Shown one piece after another: positions 24,790-33,367 of a DNA stretch of 64,000 bases. The DNA comes from Oxalobacteraceae bacterium CAVE-383. GTDB taxonomy: Bacteria > Pseudomonadota > Gammaproteobacteria > Burkholderiales > Burkholderiaceae_D. The first letter of the stretch is position 1; every line of letters starts with the position of its first letter. The position numbers and the translations under genes were made by a program. The stretch spans positions 434,001-498,000 of the forward strand of contig REGP01000003.1 in NCBI GenBank assembly GCA_004134995.1. Reading direction: 5' to 3'. The notes below the pieces were generated by a model. It made no database searches. It saw nothing but the letters and a program-made list of their open reading frames with translations, and was not told where the DNA came from.

Positions 24790-26022
24790 ATGAGCGACAT
24801 GTATCAGCTATACCAGGGCTACGCGGATACGACGGATCCTTTGCGCGACGCCGCGCTGGCCATGCTGCCGGTATTCGAGGCCGACTGGCCCGGCATGCCG
24901 CGCTCGTTTTCCATGAAGCAGATGCGCGCCGCCTGCGAGGTGTTTTCGCGCACCCGGCTGACCCATGTCCGGCCGCCGTTCAATATCGACAGTGTGTTGG
25001 ACAACGGCCGCACCGTGAAAGTGTCCGAGGAGGTCGCCGACACGACGCCGTTCTGCAGTCTGTTGCATTTCAAGAAAGAATTGCCGCCGGACACCATGCC
25101 GCAGTCGCGCGTGCTGGTGGTGGCGCCGATGTCGGGCCACTTCGCCACATTGTTGCGCGGCACTGTGCGCACGCTGCTGCGCGATCATGACGTCTACATT
25201 ACCGATTGGCATAACGTGCGCGACATTCCGCTGGCGGACGGGCGCTTCGGCATGGACGAATATGTCGGCCATCTGGTGCGGTTCCTGCAGAAGATGGGGC
25301 CGGGCGCGAACCTGGTCGCGGTATGCCAGCCGACCGTCGCCGCATTGACGGCGGTGGCGGTGATGGCGCAGGCCGACGATCCCTGCCAGCCGCACAGCAT
25401 GGTGCTGATGGCCGGCCCGATCGATACCCGCATCAATCCGACCGCGGTCAACGACCTGGCCAAGAGCAAGCCGATGGCCTGGTTCGAAAAGAACCTGGTC
25501 AGCAAGGTGCCGTCGCGCTATGCGGGCGCCGGGCGGCGTGTATACCCCGGCTTCATGCAGCTGGCCGCGTTCATGAACATGAACATGGAGCGCCACGTCG
25601 GCGCGTTCCGCAATCTGTATAACGAACTGATTGAAGAGGGCATCAAGGCTGACCAGATCAAGGGGTTCTACGAGGAATATTTCGCAATGTCGGATTTATC
25701 GGCCGATTTCTACCTGGAAACCGTCGAGGTGGTGTTCCAGAAACATGCGTTGCCGCTCGGGCAATTGACTTACCTTGGCGAGCCGGTCGACCTGAAAGCG
25801 ATCCGCCGCACCGCATTGTTCACCGTCGAGGGCGAAAAGGACGACATCTGCGCAGTCGGACAGACCCTGGCCGCACAGGAACTGTGCGCCGGCATCCGCC
25901 CTTATCGCCGATTGCACCATGTACAAACGGCGGTCGGGCATTACGGCGTCTTTAACGGGCGTTACTGGAATAATGAAATTTATCCGCTGATGCGGGATTT
26001 CATCAATATGCATCAGCGTTGA
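24790..26022 (+). CDS. phaZ: Intracellular poly(3-hydroxybutyrate) depolymerase
   Basis: PhaZ breaks down stored PHB granules to 3-hydroxybutyrate in the cytoplasm. The 410 residues match the Ralstonia eutropha PhaZ1-type intracellular enzyme: no signal peptide, a start MYQLYQGYADTTDPLR, the segment PMSGHFATLLRGTVRTLL and the nucleophile Cys179 in VAVCQPTVAALTAVA, which replaces the Ser of other lipases. A late His in QTAVGHYGVFNGRYW completes the triad, with Asp in EGEKDDICAVGQT. The gene is alone, behind the sigma-54 promoter described above, which would tie PHB mobilisation to nitrogen status or another RpoN signal. Confidence 0.94.
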   Translation: MSDMYQLYQGYADTTDPLRDAALAMLPVFEADWPGMPRSFSMKQMRAACEVFSRTRLTHVRPPFNIDSVLDNGRTVKVSEEVADTTPFCSLLHFKKELPPDTMPQSRVLVVAPMSGHFATLLRGTVRTLLRDHDVYITDWHNVRDIPLADGRFGMDEYVGHLVRFLQKMGPGANLVAVCQPTVAALTAVAVMAQADDPCQPHSMVLMAGPIDTRINPTAVNDLAKSKPMAWFEKNLVSKVPSRYAGAGRRVYPGFMQLAAFMNMNMERHVGAFRNLYNELIEEGIKADQIKGFYEEYFAMSDLSADFYLETVEVVFQKHALPLGQLTYLGEPVDLKAIRRTALFTVEGEKDDICAVGQTLAAQELCAGIRPYRRLHHVQTAVGHYGVFNGRYWNNEIYPLMRDFINMHQR

Positions 26023-26029
26023 ACGCTGG

Positions 26030-26908
26030 TTAGTCAAGAATCCCGCTCTCCATCGCCAGCGAGGCCTTGTTACGGTAACGTTGGCGATGATGCACCAGAT
26101 AGAAGGCGCGCGGCGGCAGGTCGAAATTGATGCGCACCAATTTTCCCCCATCGATGAGCGGACCCGCGACCAGTTCGGACACCGCCGTGGCCAGATCGCT
26201 GGCCCCGGCCGCCGACACCAGCGCTTCATTCGACGGCAGCGTCAATGCGATATCCAGCCGCGCCGGATCCAGTGCATGCGCCTTCAGCGCGGCGGCAAAT
26301 GCCGAGCGTGTGCCGGAGCCGGTTTCACGCATGATCCAGCGGCAATCCAGCAGTTTGCGCGCGGCGACCGGCTTGCCGTGCGCCAAGGGGTGCCCCGGCG
26401 CGGCAACGATCACAAGCCGGTCCTGCCCAATTTCCTTGACCGTCAACGCCTCGTCTTCCACCTGTCCTTCGACAAAACCGAGATCGGCGCCGCCGGCCAG
26501 CACGGCTTCGGCCACGCTTTGGGTATTGCCGACGGTCAGTTCGATGGCGATCGCCGGATGCCGCGCCTGATAGGCCACCAGCAACGGCGGCAGCCAGTAG
26601 CTGGCGATGGTCTGGCTGGCCTGCAGGCGCAGCGAGCCGCGCTTTAAGCTCCCCATTTCGGACAGCATCATCTCGGCCGCCTGGGCACTGGCCAGCGTAT
26701 GCCTGGCTTCGATCAGGAAAGCGCGCCCGGTTTCAGTGGTTTCGATGCGCCGTCCGACCCGGTTGAACAGTGGGATGCCGTAGCGGTCCTCCAGCGCGCG
26801 GATCGCCGAACTGACCGCCGACGGCGTGAGATACAGCGCGGCGGCCGCCTGGGTCAGATGCTGGCGCTCCGCGACTTCCACAAAAATCCGCAATTGTTCG
26901 AGGGTCAT
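26030..26908 (-). CDS. LysR-family regulator (YeiE/CysB-like)
   Basis: A 292-residue LTTR. The HTH lies at residues ~1-60 (LEQLRIFVEVAERQHLTQAAAALYLTPSAVSSAIRALEDRYGIPLFNRVG), followed by a periplasmic-binding-like effector domain (LRLQASQTIASYWLPPLL, typical of the CysB/Cbl/YeiE branch). It is divergent from yeiH; in E. coli the neighbouring regulator yeiE has the same arrangement. The dyad at 26961-26994 between the two genes is a candidate operator. The effector is unknown, with sulfite proposed for YeiE. The gene end lies 7 bases from the phaZ stop, converging. Confidence 0.88.
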   Translation of the reverse strand: MTLEQLRIFVEVAERQHLTQAAAALYLTPSAVSSAIRALEDRYGIPLFNRVGRRIETTETGRAFLIEARHTLASAQAAEMMLSEMGSLKRGSLRLQASQTIASYWLPPLLVAYQARHPAIAIELTVGNTQSVAEAVLAGGADLGFVEGQVEDEALTVKEIGQDRLVIVAAPGHPLAHGKPVAARKLLDCRWIMRETGSGTRSAFAAALKAHALDPARLDIALTLPSNEALVSAAGASDLATAVSELVAGPLIDGGKLVRINFDLPPRAFYLVHHRQRYRNKASLAMESGILD

Positions 26909-26960
26909 GGGATGGCTTCGATAGGGTATTGCCGGCTATGCCGGGGAAATCGGATGATTT

Positions 26961-26994
26961 TGATAATCGTTAAAATATATCGAACGATCTATCA
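26961..26994. promoter_or_regulatory. Dyad in the yeiE-like/yeiH intergenic region
   Basis: TGATAATCGTT (26961-26971) faces AACGATCTATCA (26983-26994) with an AT-rich 11-base centre; the inner ATCGTT/AACGAT is perfect. It lies 53 bases before the regulator start and 75 before yeiH, the place expected for an LTTR site. Confidence 0.5.
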
Positions 26995-27068
26995 ATAATT
27001 TTGCGATGGATAGAACGGTTTGTCTAGTGCAGAGTGGAGGCACGTCGAAAAACAGACCGGAGTAAGCC

Positions 27069-28160
27069 ATGATCGCCAAACCAAGCCCTGCCTCTGCACG
27101 CATCCGCTTTGCCGCGGATGCGACAGCACCGGACGCGCAGCCGGCGCCGGCAATCAATGGCGTGCTGCCGGGTATCGCCCTGTGCCTGGCGGTGACTGCC
27201 GCCGGCATGGGGCTGGAACATGTGGAGACCTTGCTGTTTGGGCGCGCGTGGCTGGAAAGCCTGGTATTGGCGATTCTGCTGGGCAGCGCGGTGCGCAGTT
27301 TCTGGCGGCCGTCGCGGCGGTTTACGGCCGGCATCAATTTCAGCGCCAAGACGCTGCTGGAGCTGGCGGTGGTTTTGCTTGGCGCATCGGTCAGCGCCCG
27401 CGCGATCGCGGGCGAAGGCGCGGCGCTGATCGCCGCGATCGTGGCGGTGGTGGTGCTGGCGATCGGCGTCAGCTACGGCATCGGCCGCGCGCTGCGCCTG
27501 CCGCATCGGATGGCATTGCTGATCGCATGCGGCAATTCGATCTGCGGCAATTCGGCGATCGCGGCGGTGGCGCCGGTGATCGGCGCCGACAGCAAGGAAG
27601 TCGCCGGCGCGATTGCGTTCACCGCCGTGCTGGGCGTGGCGGCCGTGCTCGGCTTGCCGGTGCTGATGTCGCTGTGGGGCATGTCCGCCACGCAGTACGG
27701 CGTCTTTGCCGGCCTGACCGTCTACGCGGTGCCGCAGGTGCTGGCCGCGACGGCGTCGGCCGGATTGCTTGCCGTGCAGGTCGGCACATTGGTGAAGCTG
27801 GTGCGGGTGCTGATGCTGGGGCCGGTGATATTGATGCTGGCGGTGATCCCCGCGCCGGCGTGCGCATCGACGCAGCGACTGCAGCGGCCGCCGCTGTCGC
27901 AACTGGTTCCCTGGTTCATCGTCGGATTTCTGTTGCTGATGGCCCTGCGCACCTTCGGCCTGGTGCCGGCGGTGCTGGATCAGCCCGCCGCGCATCTGGC
28001 CACACTGTTGACGACCGTTTCGATGGCGGCGCTGGGTTTGGGCGTGGACGTGCGCAGCGTGGCGCGGGCCGGTCCGCGCGTGACAGCGGCGGTGGTGCTG
28101 TCGCTGACGATGCTCGGGCTGTTCAGCTATGGCGCCATCATGTTGCTGGCGGTAGCCTGA
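27069..28160 (+). CDS. yeiH: YeiH/UPF0324 family putative sulfate exporter
   Basis: A 363-residue inner-membrane protein with about ten or eleven helices. Family features include ILLGSAVRSFWRP near the start, FSAKTLLELAVVLLGASVSA, ACGNSICGNSAIAAVAPVIGA, and the C-terminal VSMAALGLGVDVRSVARAGPRV. UPF0324 proteins are annotated as putative sulfate or taurine-sulfonate exporters on weak evidence. GGAG precedes the ATG at 27069. The divergent LTTR is a probable activator. The first ~25 residues are polar and cytosolic. Confidence 0.9.
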   Translation: MIAKPSPASARIRFAADATAPDAQPAPAINGVLPGIALCLAVTAAGMGLEHVETLLFGRAWLESLVLAILLGSAVRSFWRPSRRFTAGINFSAKTLLELAVVLLGASVSARAIAGEGAALIAAIVAVVVLAIGVSYGIGRALRLPHRMALLIACGNSICGNSAIAAVAPVIGADSKEVAGAIAFTAVLGVAAVLGLPVLMSLWGMSATQYGVFAGLTVYAVPQVLAATASAGLLAVQVGTLVKLVRVLMLGPVILMLAVIPAPACASTQRLQRPPLSQLVPWFIVGFLLLMALRTFGLVPAVLDQPAAHLATLLTTVSMAALGLGVDVRSVARAGPRVTAAVVLSLTMLGLFSYGAIMLLAVA

Positions 28161-28201
28161 TCGATAACGGACAGGCGGCGCCGCTTACCCGGCGCTGCCT
28201 A

Positions 28202-28897
28202 TCAATCGATATATTTGAGGCCGGCTGCCGCCAGCGCATCGCGCATTTTGTACATATCCAGGCCGAGCACGCCGGCGGCCAGCTTGGCGCGCTTGTCGGC
28301 TTCATTGTTTTCACGCGCTTCGGCGGCATCGGCAACCTGTTGCGCAAGCGCGGCGGGCACCACCACCACGCCGTCGTCGTCGGCAACGATCACATCGCCC
28401 GGATTGACCGCGGCGCCCGCGCAGACCACCGGAATGTTCACCGAACCCAGCGTCGCCTTGACGGTGCCCTTGGCGCTGATCGCGCGCGAAAATACCGGGA
28501 ACTGCATGGCGCTCAGGTCCTTGATGTCGCGCACGCCGCCGTCGATTACCAGCCCCAGCGCGCCGCGCGCGCGGAACGATGTCGCCAGCAGGTCGCCGAA
28601 GAAGCCGTCTTCGTTGTCGGCGGTGCAGGCAGCCACCACCACGTCGCCCGGCTGGATCTGCTCGGCCGCCACGTGCATCATCCAGTTGTCGCCCGGATGC
28701 AGCAGCACGGTCACGGCCGGCCCGCAAAACTTCGCGCCGACGTAGATCGGACGCATCGCGGTTTTCATCAGGCCGACGCGGCCCATCGCTTCGTGGATGG
28801 TGGCCACGCCGTAGCGCGACAGTTTTTCGATTGCCGTCTTGTCGGCGCGCACGATATTGCGCTTGACGACGCCGAGCTGGTTCATGGGCATGTTCAT
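28202..28897 (-). CDS. ligK: 4-carboxy-4-hydroxy-2-oxoadipate aldolase/oxaloacetate decarboxylase
   Basis: LigK (GalC, ProA) is a class II aldolase of the RraA fold that splits 4-carboxy-4-hydroxy-2-oxoadipate into pyruvate and oxaloacetate. Its 231 residues contain [36 protein letters not shown], and the metal and Arg site [14 protein letters not shown], then the end [22 protein letters not shown], all typical. The ATG at 28897 has AAAGGA nine bases upstream; a GTG at 28903 would overlap the ligJ stop but is too close to that site. It is the last gene of the operon read from 33189 downwards and directly follows ligJ, whose product makes its substrate. Confidence 0.92.
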   Translation of the reverse strand: MNMPMNQLGVVKRNIVRADKTAIEKLSRYGVATIHEAMGRVGLMKTAMRPIYVGAKFCGPAVTVLLHPGDNWMMHVAAEQIQPGDVVVAACTADNEDGFFGDLLATSFRARGALGLVIDGGVRDIKDLSAMQFPVFSRAISAKGTVKATLGSVNIPVVCAGAAVNPGDVIVADDDGVVVVPAALAQQVADAAEARENNEADKRAKLAAGVLGLDMYKMRDALAAAGLKYID

Positions 28898-28899
28898 GA

Positions 28900-29928
28900 T
28901 CACAATCCTTTCGCTTTGAGGGCGGCATCGAGGCGCGGGAATACGCGCCTGGCGTTGCCTTCATAGACCTTATGGCGGGTTTCCGCGTTCAAATGCGGGG
29001 TGTTCTCGACATAGCGCTTGGTGTCATCGTAGTAATGGCCGGTTTCGGGATCGATGCCGCGCACCGCGCCGATCATTTCGCTGGCGAACAGGATATTGTC
29101 GACAGGGATCACCTTGCTCAGCAGATCGATGCCGGGCTGATGGTAGACGCAGGTGTCGAAGAAAATATTGTTCATCAGGTGATCCTGCAGCAGTGGCTTG
29201 TTGAGTTCCTGCGCCAGCCCGCGGAAGCGTCCCCAGTGATACGGCACCGCGCCGCCGCCGTGCGGGATCAGGAAGCGCAACGTCGGGAAGTCCTTGAAAA
29301 TATCCGATGTCAGGCATTGCATGAAGGCGGTGGTGTCGGCGTTCAGATAATGCGCGCCGGTGGTATGGAAACAGGCATTGCAGCTGGTGCTGACATGGAT
29401 CATCGCGGGGATGTCGTATTCGATCATCTTTTCGTAGATCGGATACCAGTGACGGTCCGACAGCGGCGGCGAAGTCCAGTGTCCGCCGGACGGATCCGGA
29501 TTCAGATTGATGCCGACGAAGCCGTACTCTTTCACGCACTTTTCCAGTTCCGGAATGCTGGTGCGCGGGTCTGCGCCGGGCGATTGCGGCAGCATCGCCG
29601 CGCCCGCGTAGTAATCCGGAAACAGCTGCCTGATGCGGAAGCAGAGCTCATTGCAGATGGCCGACCAGGTCGCCGAGACATTGAAGTCGCCGATGTGATG
29701 CGCCATGAAGCTGGCGCGCGGCGAAAAGATGACGTGGTCGATGCCGCGCTGCTTCATCAGCGTCAATTGATTGGTTTCGATCGACTCGCGCAGTTCGTCG
29801 TCGCTGATTTTGAGGTCGGCGGCTTTCGGCATCGATGCGCTGTCCGCGATTCCGGCGATCTGCCGTTTGCGCCAATCCTCCAGCGCTTTTGGCGCCGTGG
29901 TGTAGTGACCGTGGCAATCGATGATCAT
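28900..29928 (-). CDS. ligJ: 4-oxalomesaconate hydratase (amidohydrolase family)
   Basis: LigJ hydrates 4-oxalomesaconate to 4-carboxy-4-hydroxy-2-oxoadipate in protocatechuate 4,5-cleavage and gallate degradation. The 342-residue protein begins [19 protein letters not shown], where HxH supplies zinc ligands of the TIM-barrel amidohydrolases. Further matches are [42 protein letters not shown] and [17 protein letters not shown]. The ATG at 29928 follows AAGGAAG at good distance; the frame stays open upstream inside the transporter gene in another register. GalB of P. putida belongs to an unrelated family, so this is the Sphingomonas-type enzyme. Confidence 0.92.
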   Translation of the reverse strand: MIIDCHGHYTTAPKALEDWRKRQIAGIADSASMPKAADLKISDDELRESIETNQLTLMKQRGIDHVIFSPRASFMAHHIGDFNVSATWSAICNELCFRIRQLFPDYYAGAAMLPQSPGADPRTSIPELEKCVKEYGFVGINLNPDPSGGHWTSPPLSDRHWYPIYEKMIEYDIPAMIHVSTSCNACFHTTGAHYLNADTTAFMQCLTSDIFKDFPTLRFLIPHGGGAVPYHWGRFRGLAQELNKPLLQDHLMNNIFFDTCVYHQPGIDLLSKVIPVDNILFASEMIGAVRGIDPETGHYYDDTKRYVENTPHLNAETRHKVYEGNARRVFPRLDAALKAKGL

Positions 29929-29951
29929 GAACGCTTCCTTGTGAAAAATAT

Positions 29952-31340
29952 TTAAATGACGGCGGCAGCCGGTTGCGAGGGTTGCGCCGGCTTGGCCGGA
30001 ATCGCGATGTCTTCTTCCACGTAGCCGCGATCGAGTTCTTCTTTCAGGCGTTGCCGGTCGAGCGCGTTTTCCCAGCCGGCGACCACCACGGTGGCAACGG
30101 CATTGCCGGTGATGTTGGTGAACACGAACGCGGCCGACAGGATGCGGTGGATGCCGAGAATCAGCGCGATCGACGCCACCGGGATCGCGTTGGTCGAGGC
30201 CAGCGTCGCCGCCAGCACGGCGATTGCCGATCCGGCCACGCCTGCGCCGCCTTTGGATGTGATCAGCAGCACGGCCAGCAATCCGATTTGGGCTTCCCAA
30301 CCGAGCGCGGTATTGGTGGCCTGCGCCAGGAACACGGATGCGGCGGCAAAGTACAGGCAAGTGCCGTCATGATTGAAGGAGTAGCCGGCCGGCAGCACCA
30401 GGCCGACCACCGATTTTTCGCAGCCGATTTTTTCCAGCTTGCGCAGCAATTGCGGGAACACGCTTTCGGAAGAACTGGTGCCGATCACCAGCAGCAGTTC
30501 GGAACGGATGTAGCGCATCAGCTTGAGCAGGCTGAATCCGCAATAGCGCGAAATCGGCCACAGCAGCAGCACGAAGAACAGGAACACGGTCAGATAGAAT
30601 TCCACGATCAGCTTGCCCAGCGACAGCAGCGAACCGACGCCGAATTTGCTGACGGTGAAGGCAATCGCGCCGAAAGCGGCGATCGGCGAAATCTTCATCG
30701 CCAGGCCGATGATCCAGAACAGGCCCTGGACGAAGCTGTCGATGATGTTGAGCATCGGCTTGGCGCGCTCGCCCGCCGCGGCCATGCCGAAGCCGAACAG
30801 CACCGAGAAGAACAGAATCTGCAGGATGTCGCCGCTGGCGAAGCCCGACACAAAGGTGCGCGGAATCAGGCCGAGCAGGAATTCGCTGGTGGAAACGAAG
30901 TGGTGCGCCTGGTCGATGAACGAGCTGGCCTTGCTGGTGTCGATGGTCGCGGCATCGATGTTCATGCCCACGCCCGGCTCCAGCACGTTGATGGTGACCA
31001 GGCCGATGATCAGCGCCAGCGAGGTGACGACCTCGAAATAGATCAGCGCCTTGACGGCGACGCGGCCGACCTTTTTCATGTCGCCGACATTGGCGATGCC
31101 GCTGCAGACGGTGCAGAAAATGATCGGGCCCACCACCATCTGGATCAGGCGGATAAAGGCGTCGCCCAGCGGCTGCAATGTGCTGCCGATGTTCGGCCAG
31201 TAGTGGCCGACCACGATGCCCAGCAGCATGCCGGTGATGACCTGGAACGAAATGTCCTGGTAGAACGGGCGCTTGCGTTTCTTTTGCGGTGCGGATGCCG
31301 GCGAAGGCGCCGCGCCGGCCGGTTGAAGATGCATATTCAT
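29952..31340 (-). CDS. DctA-like DAACS carrier with altered substrate site
   Basis: A 462-residue paralogue of DctA, with the serine motif GTSSSESVFP, TM7 NHDGTCLY and HP2 SKGGAGVAGSA. In TM8 the window's own DctA has [14 protein letters not shown]; this protein has GIHRILSAAFVFTN. The Asp is His398 and the carboxylate-binding Arg (R397 in GltPh) is Phe405, confirmed on the nucleotide sequence (30147-30149 and 30126-30128). A different substrate, possibly a cyclic or aromatic acid feeding the surrounding operon, is likely. The first ~25 residues are a Pro/Ala/Lys-rich extension. It lies between ligJ and the decarboxylase-like gene on the same strand. Confidence 0.9.
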   Translation of the reverse strand: MNMHLQPAGAAPSPASAPQKKRKRPFYQDISFQVITGMLLGIVVGHYWPNIGSTLQPLGDAFIRLIQMVVGPIIFCTVCSGIANVGDMKKVGRVAVKALIYFEVVTSLALIIGLVTINVLEPGVGMNIDAATIDTSKASSFIDQAHHFVSTSEFLLGLIPRTFVSGFASGDILQILFFSVLFGFGMAAAGERAKPMLNIIDSFVQGLFWIIGLAMKISPIAAFGAIAFTVSKFGVGSLLSLGKLIVEFYLTVFLFFVLLLWPISRYCGFSLLKLMRYIRSELLLVIGTSSSESVFPQLLRKLEKIGCEKSVVGLVLPAGYSFNHDGTCLYFAAASVFLAQATNTALGWEAQIGLLAVLLITSKGGAGVAGSAIAVLAATLASTNAIPVASIALILGIHRILSAAFVFTNITGNAVATVVVAGWENALDRQRLKEELDRGYVEEDIAIPAKPAQPSQPAAAVI

Positions 31341-31420
31341 TGAATTCTCCTCTGGGAAATTTGTTATGAATGGCCGCTCTTGCGGCGGCTTTTCTATTTA
31401 AAACAACGGTGCCGGGATAA

Positions 31421-32326
31421 TTAGTGTGCTTCCTCGCCGAGGAATTCGAGGCAGTCGGCGAAAATTTCATCGACGGTCAGCTTGCGCGGCAGCAGTTGCT
31501 GCTCTTCGCAATAGCCGAGAATCATTTCCAGGGGATGCCGCAGGGCGTCGATGCCGTCCGGCAATGCATCCGGCTTCACGCCGGGCTTCGGCGCGCCGGC
31601 CTGCTTCTTGCCTTCCTTGAACATGCGATAGACCTCTTTCACGGCTTCCGGATTCTTTTCGGCAGCGGCGCGGGTGATCACGGCCACATGGTTGACCGGC
31701 ACGAAGCCGTTCGTCTTGTACCAGACCTCATCGGCCGCGGCCGGGTTCGGGATCACGGATTCGATGCCTGCTTCATCCGGCAGGTCGTTGCCGAAAATGG
31801 CGGCGTCGATTTCGCCGGCGCGCAGCATTTCCAGCATATCGCGGCCGGGCGGCATGCGGGTTGAAATGGCGGGGTCCTGATATTCGGCCAGATGGCCTTC
31901 TTCGAAGCTGACCCAGTTAATGGACGATGTCGGAATGCCGTAGGTGCCGGCCAGAATCGCGCGCACCCACATGCCGGTGGTTTGCGTATAGGCGCGCACG
32001 CCGACCTTGGCGCCGCGCACATTGCTCAGGTCGATCTTCTTGAATTTGGTGTTGCAGACCAGGCATTTCTGCTGCAGCCGCGCCGCCACCACGGTCGGCA
32101 GCAGGATCAGCGGCTTGTTATAGGCCTTGGCTTGCAGATAGGTGACGATCGCCATTTCGCTGACATCGTAGATCTGCTTGCGCGCCATCGGCGCGAATGC
32201 CTTGTAGATCGGTTCGACTTCTTCGCAGTCCAGATGCACGGCCGGGCTGCCGATCTTGCCGTCGATGATGCCGGCGGTATGCGGGTAGCGCTTCAGCGCG
32301 GTTTTCAGATGCAGTTTGCCGCTCAT
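31421..32326 (-). CDS. 4,5-dihydroxyphthalate decarboxylase-like protein (PBP2 fold)
   Basis: A 301-residue protein of the type II periplasmic-binding fold, resembling 4,5-dihydroxyphthalate decarboxylase (Pht5) and its relatives: FAPMARKQIYDVSEMAIVTYLQAKAYNKPLILLPTVV, then GAKVGVRAYTQTTGMWVRAIL and AGEIDAAIFGNDLP. It has no signal peptide (it begins MSGKLHLKTALKRYPHT), so a cytosolic enzyme is more plausible than a transport binding protein, although many homologues are annotated as the latter. Its ATG overlaps the stop of the upstream amidohydrolase in an ATGA arrangement. The actual substrate is not known; a decarboxylation feeding the LigJ/LigK route is inference. Confidence 0.75.
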   Translation of the reverse strand: MSGKLHLKTALKRYPHTAGIIDGKIGSPAVHLDCEEVEPIYKAFAPMARKQIYDVSEMAIVTYLQAKAYNKPLILLPTVVAARLQQKCLVCNTKFKKIDLSNVRGAKVGVRAYTQTTGMWVRAILAGTYGIPTSSINWVSFEEGHLAEYQDPAISTRMPPGRDMLEMLRAGEIDAAIFGNDLPDEAGIESVIPNPAAADEVWYKTNGFVPVNHVAVITRAAAEKNPEAVKEVYRMFKEGKKQAGAPKPGVKPDALPDGIDALRHPLEMILGYCEEQQLLPRKLTVDEIFADCLEFLGEEAH

Positions 32327-33189
32327 GCTTTTGCTCCCATGGTGGTCAATGATGGATAGATGGTGCGGGCGGTATCGCCGAAGATCCATGCGCGGTCGCT
32401 CTCGGACAGCATCGCCAGGCCTTGTCTGGCTTCGGCCAGCAGATTCTTCAACGGGCCTTCCGCCGATGGGTAGTTGGAACCCCAGGCGATGCGCTTGGCG
32501 CCGAAGGCTTCGATCACACGCGGGAAAAACGCTTGCGCTGTGGACAGGCCGCGCGATGCTTCAGCGATGGTGCGGTTGGTCAGCTTCAAATATACGCCAG
32601 GGTATTTGCCGAGATCGAACAGGGACGCAGCGGATTCGTACGGCGGCCCGCCGGCCAGATCCGGGCGCGCCAGATGATCCAGCAGCACGCGCACCTTCGG
32701 ATACAGCTTGAGCATATTGAGCATCGGCGCGATGCCGGCGGCGGTCATTTGCAGGCAGATCGAGATATCGTGCTTCTGGCAGTATTCCCAGACCGGATAA
32801 GTGCGCTCGTCGTCGAGCCAGCTGGCCTGGCCGGGCATGGTGGTGCCGGTGGTGAAAATGCGCAGCCCGCTCATGCCGGCGTCGACCCAGCGCTGCATCT
32901 GCGCAACGTTGTCGGCGGCCAGCACATCGACCGAAAACACGCCGGCGAAACGATCCGGATGGGCGTTGACGGCTTCCACGACATAACGGTTGTCGTTGCC
33001 GTAGGCAGTGGAGGCCTGCACCACCATGGCATTCTGGATTCCCGCATCATCCATCGACGCCAGCAGGCTGTTGTAGTCGGCGGGACGGTGCGCCGACCAG
33101 TCGGATTGATGGCCGCCGACGGGGGCCAGTGGATAGCGCTCCTGATCCGGTGAAATGGCGTGGGTATGGGTGTCAACGATGTCGAACAT
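32323..33189 (-). CDS. Amidohydrolase of the 2-pyrone-4,6-dicarboxylate lactonase-like family
   Basis: A 288-residue TIM-barrel hydrolase (amidohydrolase_2). The N-terminal VDTHTHAIS gives the HxH ligands. Further features are NAMVVQASTAYGNDNRYVVEAV, DHLARPDL (metal and substrate His/Asp) and the C-terminal RIAWGSNYPSAEGPL, where Asp or Asn occupies the last catalytic position. LigI of this family opens 2-pyrone-4,6-dicarboxylate to 4-oxalomesaconate, the LigJ substrate, so the order in the operon makes biochemical sense. Related members act on other lactones, so specificity is not certain. It is the promoter-proximal gene of the operon, divergent from the LysR regulator. Confidence 0.8.
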   Translation of the reverse strand: MFDIVDTHTHAISPDQERYPLAPVGGHQSDWSAHRPADYNSLLASMDDAGIQNAMVVQASTAYGNDNRYVVEAVNAHPDRFAGVFSVDVLAADNVAQMQRWVDAGMSGLRIFTTGTTMPGQASWLDDERTYPVWEYCQKHDISICLQMTAAGIAPMLNMLKLYPKVRVLLDHLARPDLAGGPPYESAASLFDLGKYPGVYLKLTNRTIAEASRGLSTAQAFFPRVIEAFGAKRIAWGSNYPSAEGPLKNLLAEARQGLAMLSESDRAWIFGDTARTIYPSLTTMGAKA

Positions 33190-33267
33190 ATGCGACTCCT
33201 ATAGGTATTTATGAAATGCGTTTTAATCAGCGACGTTGAGCCGTAGTGTAGGTTAGATGGCAAGTTT

Positions 33268-33282
33268 CTTACTCATAGTAAG
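33268..33282. promoter_or_regulatory. LysR-type T-N11-A box in the divergent region
   Basis: CTTACTCATAGTAAG is a perfect palindrome (6-bp arms, 3-base centre) containing the LTTR pattern T-N11-A. It sits 79 bases upstream of the amidohydrolase start and 86 bases upstream of the regulator start, which fits a recognition site for the divergent regulator. Confidence 0.65.
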
Positions 33283-33367
33283 TGCGCCATTTGGCATAAA
33301 TTTATATTAAGCTTGATTGTCGATAAAAAGAAGAATACGCTTCCACCCCATAGGAGAGAGGCACGCA

